Of a stretch of 64,000 nt of DNA, positions 39,244 through 49,700 are shown in pieces. The position numbers and the translations under genes are program-made. This stretch comes from Ectocarpus siliculosus (Eukaryota; Sar; Phaeophyceae; Ectocarpales; Ectocarpaceae): NCBI GenBank assembly GCA_000310025.1, contig FN649727.1, positions 3,273,461 through 3,337,460 of the forward strand, written 5' to 3'. Position 1 is the first letter of the stretch; each line of letters begins with the position of its first letter. Below the pieces are notes generated by a model that was given only the letters and a program-made list of their open reading frames with translations, was not told where the DNA came from and did not search any database.

Positions 39244-42200
39244 TTAGCTGACGACGACGCTTTGGAAAACAGGCACGAGGTACTTGATGTTGATGAAGGC
39301 GTCCTCGCCGCCGTTCACCTCGAACGCCTCCAGGGTTTCCATGATGAGCTCGCCGAGGTTTTCCCGCCTCTGTTGGCCGTAGTCGATGCCATCTCCGAGG
39401 TTGTCTGGACGACCGGAAACGGTAGATAGTAATAAGGAAGAGGCGGCGACGGCGCACCAAACGTTGGTTGGTTTTGTTGTCGCATTGTTCGCCGTTTGCG
39501 GTAAGGTCGACAGGATACTGCACTTTACGAGGTACGTCTGCTTTTTCTTTTCTCTAGATGGGGAAAAACAGGCAATCTTGTTCGACGGGACAGTGCGGGT
39601 ATCTCCCAGGTGGACTCCTACCCATTTGCCGCACTCAGACGCCGCAACAACGCCGTTGGTCCAAACTTCGTCACACATGGTATGCGAAAACTGGAGACTT
39701 TGAAGGAAACGAAGGATACAGGGCAAGCAGGAGTAGACAAGGTACGGGCAAAACCACCTCCCACACTATTTAACCTTTATCGCAACGAAACATGAAGATT
39801 CCACAACGCCACCAGACACCATGACACACCCAAACACCCAAACTAAACTTGCTTCGTCTACTACTACACTGGTACCCTTAGTATGCCGCACCGTTTTGCC
39901 GGATGAAGATGTTGAGCACTGGCAGGATCTGACGGTAGTAGGGCACAAGCGCCTGCCCAATGAGTCCCTGCCCGTCAGGGCCCTGGTCACACGTCACGAG
40001 CGACTGCAACACCTTGAGGACCTTGACGATCACCGCCTTCTGTCTCGTGTTGAGCGCGGCTGTATGCAGCATGACAGCAACGACAAACACAACCAAAAAC
40101 CACAACGAGAGCACGTACGTACGCACGCATGCGCAAGGTGCTTGGAGCAAGATGTCAACGCCATGGTTTGGTCGACACGGTAAAGACTGCGATTGGCTAT
40201 TATGTTGTCGCCCGCACAAGCAACACCAATTGGCTGCCTGGAATGCAAACAGTGCCTGGACATTTCTTCGGGCATTTGTTGGATGACGGCGAGGCCAAAG
40301 GCGAGAACTGCTCTCTCATACTGTGTGCCGCGAACGTTGATGATTCAAGTGAGGCTCGAAGGACGGAGTGACTTCTACCTGAAACCAGCGGCTTGTCTTC
40401 ACACAACGATACGGCTGCGTACACGATCGGTAAGGCTATTCTAACAGAAAAATCAGTATTCCTGTGTTGCTCACTCTTGATGGGGATGATGAGCTGCGGA
40501 ATGACAGGGAGGACTTTGTTGGACCCGGCGCTGAGCATGTCGTACACACCCTGCTCCGCGAGAAACGCGTAGGGCATCTCCAACTCGCGCAGCCCATCAA
40601 AGAAAATCGGTAGGTAGTGGTGGAAATCCAGCTGCAGCCCAGAACAGAGCAGAAAGAAAAAGAGCCGTGCACTTGTGGTTACTTCGACATGGTTCGCACG
40701 GTAATCTCACACGGATACAGAGCTTGTACAGGAGGAGGCCAACACGAGGAAAAATCGTGCGTCATGTTTGCTACCTGAAGAGTAGATCTAGACATCGAGC
40801 GTATGGATTCTGTTGTTGCTCTTCACCGAGGATGGTATTGTGAGAAACAAACGCAATTCAAGGAGCGACGCATCGATTGAGGAGTTTATTACGTGTTCGA
40901 GGTTTGGATTTGTCGAGTCTGGGTTCCTCGGTCAGTACCGTGTTGAATTCGGTCGGCAGCATCCCTAGGCGGGTCGAGAGATAGGGACAGTTCCCGGTCG
41001 ATCGAGGTCAATCAACACAGTGTTAGAGTGGTTTCTCGTGTACTGCGGCCGTACGCGGCAAAAAAGGGCGCTGGTCGCAAGTGCGGCTCAGCCAAAAACC
41101 TCCACCTCCCGGCTTCAACCAGTTCCCAAGCCAAACAATTATAAGAAGCCGCAGGTACTGTCCACAGCACTCCGGCGGAGTATCTGCTAGAAAAAAGCGC
41201 CGTGTACAGATCACACACAGATTGGACAACATGATGACCCCTACCTTCTGGATGTCGACCTTCCATGCGATCCGGTTGTGTACTCCTCCGTGGTCAATCT
41301 GCACGGGCAAGTCTCCGCGCTCGTAGAATCTCCGGAACTCCGTGTTTGGAGGGTTCGGACGCTCGGCAAACGCCTGTTTGTTGTTTTTTGGGTGACAACA
41401 AGAACAACAGCAGCGGCGACACGACATCAATCAATGTGTTTTGTTTGCATCCGCCGGGCAACAGCTCCGAACTGGAGACAATACTATCCACTCACCGGTC
41501 ACTAAAATAGTACCCATTGAACAAGCGCGCGGCGAGTCTGCTGACCCTCGACTGGCAAACGGATGAACTTGTGTTTGTCGTTATGTAGTACCGCGCAGGT
41601 CTGCACGGCGATTTTGGCCATCTCTACTCCACTTTAACCATAAACACAGTGAACACCATTGTACCTGGAAGTCCCGCAGCTTGGTCTTTTTTACGGCTGC
41701 TGCTCTAGCCGACGCCCGTTTGCTTTGCCCCCCTTTCGCTGCGCCGCCGGGGGGCGATTCTTCGCCAGAGCCGAAAGGGATCACGGTCCCGCCGTTCCCC
41801 GTCCCCCGCTTGAGAAACGACAGAGGGCTTTGGTGCGCCGTTCTCTTCGAGTATGAAAATGCCGACACATCGATGGGCTTGGCCGGGAGAGTATCATGCC
41901 CGCCTGGCCGGAGCTGTCCAAGATATATCCCAGAGTAACAAAAAGAGCCGATACGGGTGTATGGCACATATATGTCAAACCCTTGTAATTGAGTATTGTC
42001 CTCGTTGTTTTCTGCCACTTAAAACGGTTCCGATATATGCTCGTACTTCACAAGTCCTTACTGATGATCCAGCTGACGCGGACGGCTTTCGTAGCCACAA
42101 GCTGTGTACCCCAAAGAAACGGTACGGAAATGAAACAATTAAACATGATGGGTGGGAAACTAAAGTACTGCTGTAAGCGTAGACCAGATCATCGATGACC

Positions 42201-42952
42201 ACCCCTCTAGTTTACGTCATGTACATTTGTAGTACGGAGCGATTGAGACAAAAGACAGGAAATCACCTATAGACTACTGTATGTTGGGTCCACCGTCGTC
42301 GTCGTCCGAAAGCTACGAAGGGGCTATGTGAGGGAAAGAAGTAAACGTGTGCGAGAAAACGCCGTGTCACAATAGACTGTTGTTCGAACGGTTTGTATGG
42401 GTTTGCTCTGCTGCTTAAGTTGTTGAACTTGAGCCTGAACCCTTCCCGAATACAGACTGCTTTCTTACACGGAGGTCTACTTGCGTGTAGATTGATGTGC
42501 CGTGCCAGCAGGCAAGACCCGTTAGTTAGTCTCGCTCGTATCACCCTACGATACCTTCATTCATGCACTCGTGCGGTCGCTTTGTTGTACCACCACCCAA
42601 CGCGCCGTCATACGATGGTAGCCATAATCGAGGGGGCTCTGGTTGCGTGTATACACCGTGCCACCGCGTGGAGAAACAACCAACGCACGACAGGATGGCG
42701 ACCACGTCCGCCCGTGTGTGGAAGGAATTCAGATTCTTGTGACCAAATCTCATCGTTCACTACCAAAGAGCTCGCGCAGCGGGTTGGCGGCTAGTAGTAC
42801 CACCAGGGGCATCACTATAAGTTCACCCGGAAGCGTACACAGCACACCTTGATGGAGTGAATCGGTGTCGCATCGAACGGGGAGCCAGTCTCCTTGAAAA
42901 TCTTGTGTTTCTCCCTGATTTTGATCGACCCATTGATCGTCCTCGCCGTCAT
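39244..42952 (-). CDS. PACRG: PACRG, ciliary inner-junction protein
   Basis: Parkin co-regulated gene protein; with FAP20 it forms the inner junction between A and B tubules of the axonemal doublet. Exons on the minus strand: 42848-42952, 41665-41913, 41245-41373, 40475-40631, 39892-40059 and 39244-39404, all in phase, giving 322 residues. The conserved domain starts at [20 protein letters not shown], followed by [88 protein letters not shown] and [14 protein letters not shown], in exact family order. The 118-residue N-terminal extension (starting [17 protein letters not shown]) is longer than usual. The second exon's acceptor at 41913 has a poor pyrimidine tract, so that exon's 5' edge is the least certain part. 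Presence of PACRG implies the organism makes flagellate cells. Confidence 0.93.
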
Positions 42953-43410
42953 AACTGCTCCCTTGTCCCTTTCGCTGGGAAGAAGCCACGCTACACCTAC
43001 GCAAGCTGCTTGTAAGTATATCACACCTGTGCCCACGCGTCCCGTAGTGGAGAGGCGTACAGAGAGGGTTGAAAGGTAGCACCTGGGGGCTGTCGAATTG
43101 GTGGCTCATGCCACAGTTGCGCCGCACGACGGTTACAGTTTTTTTGTTCCGTTTCGACCAATGGCAGCCGCGGGGAGCAGGGGAGGAGGGGAGACACAGA
43201 GCCCCGTGCGTGAAAATGACTCGAAGGTGCTCCGATGTATGATGTCGTCCGTACGCTTTCAACGATGATCGCGAGACGGGTCTCATTCGCGGCGACTGTA
43301 CCCAGGTTCCGTAGATATGTACGTGTGCACAAATAGTGCCGAGCAGTAGGCCGCGTACATGTTGTACACATAGTGTGGAGGGCCCATGTACATGTGGGGT
43401 AGTTGGGGAT
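42953..43410. promoter_or_regulatory. Head-to-head 5' region of PACRG and the ankyrin/IQ/WW gene
   Basis: The start codon of PACRG (42952, minus) and the likely start of the large plus-strand gene (43411) are 458 bp apart and diverge. A bidirectional promoter is possible. I see no clear X-box or other ciliary promoter motif by eye. Confidence 0.35.
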
Positions 43411-46400
43411 ATGCGCGCTGCTCGAGCTGCTGCCGCGCGCGGTGACGCTAACGGTGATGCGTTCTTCGAAAGAGCATTCGGGTATTATGCCAGACCGAGA
43501 CCAAAGCCGTCGCCATCCCCAAATCGCCATTCGTCGAGGTCAGGGGTGATGCGGCTATCTCCTGAACGTCGTTCGTCAGCGTCGCGGGGACAAGCAACCC
43601 AAAGCACAAAGCACAAACAAGTCCCGAAGGGTTCAGCGCCAAAGCGTTCAAGAGTGGCTATGCGACTGGCGACGACTCGTGGAAAGCATAAACTGCACCA
43701 GGGTGGCGCAGATTCTCGCTTTCCCATGCCGTACCCCGGCGTCGACAGCGATCGGCGGGAGGTGAGAACTTTACCGGTTGCAAGCATGCGACAAGACCAA
43801 GACTATCACCACCGGCATCGCCACCACGCTGGGGAGAGAAGGCCACCACTAAAGCGTGCTGGAGATAGCCATCGAGGGTATCGGAAAGTTCTTCGTTTTG
43901 AGGATCATGGCCAAGGTGTAGCCGCAGCTGCAGCTGGGAGCAGGCGCCGTACACGGCCGAGATCTGCGATTGTGACACCGCTATCCCGAAGAGGTGCTGC
44001 ATCAGACTACTATGTGAACGGCAAAGAGAGCGGCAAAGAGAAACTCCTTGCTTCGAAAGTAAAGAGAAAGCACGTGTATTCCAACGCGCCGGCGGTAGAG
44101 GAGCGAAGCCGGCAAGGGAGCAAAAGATCGAGGTAAGCTTGTTAAAAGCTAATCTACCTTAAGAGTCGGAGAGATGGCACCCCCGTGTTAGCTTTTTTTT
44201 GTAGCCTATTTTTCCACAACTAGGAGGGTGGAACACCAACCGATAGCTCTCAGGAAAGCCCTCGACGAGGCTTTTCCAAAACCGCCCTTTTCGGCAGTGG
44301 TACCCCCCTGGTTGTGGAGAAATACGCTATAAAAAACGCTAACACGGGGGTGCCATCTCTCCGACTCTTACGGTATCTTGCGAAAGAGTGAAGTCTACTG
44401 TGTGCACTCGCACGATACAGTTGCCGTGCGACCTTGTCAATATTTTGTGGCCGCTGTTATGTTACCTGTCAATATTTTGTAGACCTTGGTAAGATGAATC
44501 TATCGATTTATCGTAGGTCCTCAATCTGCACGTGAAATGGCCCTTGTGGGTAGGTTGTGTCTGCTTTTTAGTATGTTTCCATCGTTGAAGTTCACTGTCA
44601 GTATAGCGGTGCACTGCCTGTCTCATTCAAACCGACCCACCCACTCAGAATTCATCTACTGCAGCCTCTCCTAGACTTATTTGCGTCCTCTCCTCGCCCG
44701 TCCTTGTATTTCGTCATTTCCTTCAACTTTAACCATTCTCCCTCGCCATCCGGATAGGCCATCAAGTGCCCCATTGGTACGCGGCAGCCATCCGGATAGG
44801 CCACCAAGTACCCCATCAGCACGCGGCCGCCATGACCACCAGGATAAGACGAGGAGCAAAAGTAGTGACGGTGAGATGCTCGTGGCGCTATCTCGCATGG
44901 GAGGCGGCTCGGACTGCGCTCCTAGAGAGTTGCGCATCATGAAGTGGGTGGTTCTTCGAGAAACGTACCTGACCAAGCTCCACGGGGTCGTGTCGGCCTA
45001 CGGCAAGCGGGCCAGATCTAAGGCCGCCACCAACGGGAACAACCGGGCGTCAAATGCTCTAAACGATCACAAGCGACGGTCGCCAAAGCTGTTTGCTCTG
45101 CTCACAGAGCTGCTGACTGTGCTGCGGCGCATCACGGTGGAGATTGTGGAGGCCGTGGAGAGGTGGAGGAGAGGCGACAAGGAGAGACCGTTTATCTGGG
45201 GATCGTCGAACTACCTGGTGAAGGCCGCCGGTGACATCGACTTCCTCTCGCGCCTCCCGGGGCTAGAAGAACATCTAGGCGTGCTCGTTTCTAACAACCC
45301 GTTCCTGTCCCACATTGGTCTAGACGGGCGCTCAGCTGTCCTCGACCGCTCTTCCATTCGATCTAGATCGGGCAAATTTCCCCTCAGCGCCTCGGGGTCG
45401 CTCGGTGTGTCCACAGAACGCGTGGCGGCTGCTTCGGCCGTGCTATACCGCGAAGTTCGGCGCACGCAGCGACGACAACGCAGGGAGCAGGAGGAGAGGA
45501 GGGGGACTAGGCTACGTTCGGGTCACCCCACACCGATTTCTAGCCCGTCTGGCAGGAGGAGACGCCCGGTCAGCTCATCTGGAAAGCGCAGCCCGGCCGA
45601 TTCCGGGCAGGACAGATTCGATGACAATAGAATTGCCTCCAGGCACGGCGACATGCCGAAACGACGCCCACCATCTTTGAACCCAGCTGCAGCAGCAGCA
45701 GCAGCAGCTGAAGAGTCGCGCAGTACCTCCACTCCTTCTGACGGCAGCCGTAATTCCGATAGACGGCGTGGAGTAGAGTATCGGGAGAAACGTCACTACG
45801 AGAACCAACCTGCATCAGAGGAGGATGGAGAGGAGCGGGGGGTGGAGGAGGAGGAGGAGGAGGAGGAGCGGCAGAAGATCCATCACGCTTGTGTTGATGA
45901 CGATCGTAGGCGAGTCAGCCAGGCTGTTCCGCACAGATGCTCCACAGCACGCAAGCTGTCAGAGGCGGAGAGTGGCCCAAAACACTCACGAGGTCTTCCT
46001 AGGAGGTCCCTCCCTTGTAACCGCGGGGCCGTAGATGGTGGCCCACATCATTCTCCTCGTTCAGCTGATGAGCACCACCTCCCGGACGGAGTGGCTCCGT
46101 ACCGCAACGAACGACGGGCGACCGAGGTGCCGCGTGTCCGCGACAACCCTGGTGATGGTTTCCAAAGACGGGTGCGTCCTCAACACGACCGACGGCGGTC
46201 GACTGGGTCGAGCGAATCTGAACACGCTCAGGGGGGGGCCACGCGAGGATACTGCACAACAGGGGCGGAAGACGAGCGTGAAGAATCAAGTGCTCTTCCA
46301 CCTGATGACCAGAGCCTTGACTACCAGAACGGGGGGGTGATGTATACCGACGATAATCGCTACGAACAGCACGATGAAGGGTACGAATATCTTGAAGACG

Positions 46401-46685
46401 ACCAAGACCTCGACTACTACTACGAGGGAGAACGATACTACGGGTACGTTGAAGACGAGGGTCAGCAAGGCTACGATACTCGTGACGTCGCTGTGGTAGA
46501 CGAGCGGTGCACCAACGCTGAAGGGTATCCGGCGGCTAATGTAGACATGAGCGACGGACATCACGTGGATGATCCGGGGCGTTATCCTGACGATACGGAA
46601 GGGGGCGCCATCCTTACACAACCTCCGGACGACGCCCCGGTTGAACAACCAAGCGAGACGCACTATCAACAGTTAAGCAGTGAGT

Positions 46686-46724
<39 letters not shown>

Positions 46725-49700
46725 TAGCAGAAGCGGCAGGGGCAGCAGAGGCAGCAGAGGCAGCAGAGGCAGCAGAGGCAGCAGAAGCAGAAGCGGTAGT
46801 TCAGTCAACACAAAACCTAGAAGAGACGAAGTCTTCCGATGATCCCGACCCGCAAGACGGAGCCCATGGGAGGATGGGACGGCGAGGGTCTCCGTTCAAC
46901 CTTATTTTCAACATGTGCGACGGAATGCTCACCGACTTGAAGGACCTCGGGGGGGATGGACGTACGTATGGCGCAGAAGACGAGAGCTACGACTTTCAAC
47001 CTTCGACGCCGGGCGGTGTACAAGAGGTGTCCGGCCACAACAACGAAGATTTGCTTACAGCCGCTACCCACGGGTCGGAGGTGCACCAGGAAGAGGAGGC
47101 TGCGCGCACTACGGCAGCAAGAGAACAACATGTCCCCGGGCGGGAAACGGAAAGGGGACTTCCTCCTCCTGTTCTACGCGGCGCCGTTTACGCAAGTCTA
47201 ACCAGGAACATTGCCGCGACCAGAAAAGGAGAGGGTCCTGAATCGAAGAGGGGTTCGTCCGGAAGCGACCGGGTTAACGTGGACACCTCCAATCGCACGT
47301 TGGCAGACTCTTTTCTGGCATGGGCCGAAAGAACCGAGGGCCGACTGCGCCACCGTGACGCAAAAGCTGCGAAACATTACCGTCTCGACCGGCTTCGGCA
47401 CGGCATGTCCGCGTGGGAAAGGCACAGAGCTACCTTCCTCGGTGGCCGCATGGCGGAGGCGTTTGCCGGCCGGTTCGGCATGTCCTCACGGATCTTCGTA
47501 CGGTTCGCTTTCGAAGCCCTCCGGGCGCATGCCAAGGGCGCGCGCATCGTCTCGAGGAACCGCTCAGCGATGGGAAAGCTTGTCTCCCATTTGGAACGGT
47601 TCGGGAGAGCCAGGCTACGGCAGGCGTGGCGGCGGTGGACATTGCCAAAAATGGGACCGGAGCACTGGCGGCCGGAACACGCCGAGGCCCTGAGGCAGCT
47701 GTACCGGCACTGGAGTATGGGGCGGCAGCGGGGGGCGTTGGAAACGTGGCGGCGACATGAGCTGCGGCAGCACGGGCTTGGCGCTGAGCCCTCCCGTTCT
47801 TCCATCCGCACGGCTGGAAGCTTCGCATCATTGAAGGGGAAACTGAAAGCTGCAGGATCATTTGCAAATCTGAAAGCCGCACCCACTTCGAATGCTTCAA
47901 AATCGCGGGGATTGGCGCCGCCACCCAAGGGCGTTCGCCAGCAGGAGACCTCTGCAACGACCAGTGCGAGTGGCAAGGACGAGGACAGCTGGGCGGAATG
48001 GTTGGGCAACGAGGCTAGCGTCTCCGTCGTGTCTCCGGATGGTGACAGGAGAGGCCAGATAAAAGTGACAGCAAGCAGCACGACCAACAACAAGACGGTT
48101 AATGGATCCTCGGCGTTGTCTCCGACGCGTTCTTTCCGTGGACTGGGGACGGCGATCAAGTCCATGAAGTCGTTCCGTGACGGACGAGATAAGAGTCAGG
48201 TGAGGCTGATGAGGAGCCAAGACACGGTGGCGTCGGCCTCGTGCACCCCGCTCAATTTATCGAAAAGGGCACCACCTGGGCCGTCGGCTGGGCAGTGGAG
48301 GCCTCCTCGCTGCCTCTTTGTTGCCCACTGCCCCCAGGACCAGTTCTCACGTAGTTGCAGAGACGAGAACCACAACTCGATTTGGACGCTTTGTCTTGGT
48401 CCAAAGCACTAGGTGGAAAGCAGGGAATACATACACACTACACCGCAGTCAGGCTGCCATGTCTTATTTCTTCGTGTGCCGCGTGCTCCCGACTATTTCT
48501 TTTCACCCAGACACAAAAACAACGTCTACGACCGACGGCCTCCTTTGGTTCGGCTGCCTTGGCGCCGAGTTCTTCAACGCCGCCGCCGTCCACACCAGAC
48601 CCTGCTGCCGCCAACGCCGCCATGGGAGCTATTGGCGCGCTGCAGGCTCGGCACTTTGCCGACAAACGCACCAAGCTCCGTGGTGAAGCCGCTAAGCGGC
48701 GATCGAGGGAAAACGCCGCGGCAACGATCCAGAGGGCACTGTTGAGAGCTCCGCGAGAGCGACGGATCGCCGCAAGAGCCTCCAACAGCGCGTCACTTAT
48801 CCAGAGGATGTGGAGGCTGCAGTCACGGAGGTGGCGAGCAGGGTTCCGACTGGTCAGGGCTTGGCGGGCAAGAAATCGAGCTCGCGTCGCAACGCTCGAT
48901 CGAGCTCTTGTAGAGGCGGCGAGCGAGGGGGACCTGCGTGCAGTGGCGTTCCTGCTACATGCTCCCGCGGCGACGGTGACGATAGGGTCGTGGGTGAGGT
49001 TGGGGGGAGCGGCGGATGTGAACGCGGTGGCAGGAAACGATCACGAAACCGCCCTGCACGCGGCAGCGGCAGGCTCAGGGGGTTGGAGTGGCGAAGGTCA
49101 TCGTCATGCGCCGACCACGGGGGTAGAAATTCGTGTCAGGGATGGTGCTGAGTCCGCTGTTGGCCGAAGGGGTTCCTCCACGCTCGCACCGATGGCCCCA
49201 GCAGCAGCCAAGAGCGGCACCAACCTTGCTGGGGATCTCTCAGATGTAGACGGGCAACGTAACGGCAGTGGTCACTGGTTGAGAGGGCGGGGGCATGCCC
49301 CTAACTGGGCCGGTGTCATCCAGGCTCTGGTCGAAGCGGGCGCGGCGGTGGAGGCGAGAGATAGGAGAGGCTTTACGCCAATGATGACGGCCGGCGAGAA
49401 GGGCAGCAGGGAGACGGTCGCGGCTCTTGCGAACATCGGCGCCGAGGTGGACTCAAAGGAAGTGCGGGGCGGGAAGAGGACGCCGCTTGTTATAGCTGCA
49501 CAAAAAGCCGTGAGTCTCGTTCGTACGAATATCAAGCAATGCCATACCTTCATCACCTTAGTGTTGTATGCCAGTTCGCTGACGTCCCCATGTAAAACCG
49601 CCACCGTGGCACGACACGAATCAAAAGGCGCTTTCTCAACCACATTGGGTGCAATAAATTGAACTACGCAGAATGCTTCGGCGGCAGCGGCTTTGTTGGA

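Noticed and set aside
45523-46811. Leu-rich antisense frames opposite the Ala/Glu repeat, resembling membrane segments
   Set aside because: Antisense of CAG-type repeats always gives Leu/Cys runs. The plus-strand frame is over 1,100 codons and carries the real domains.
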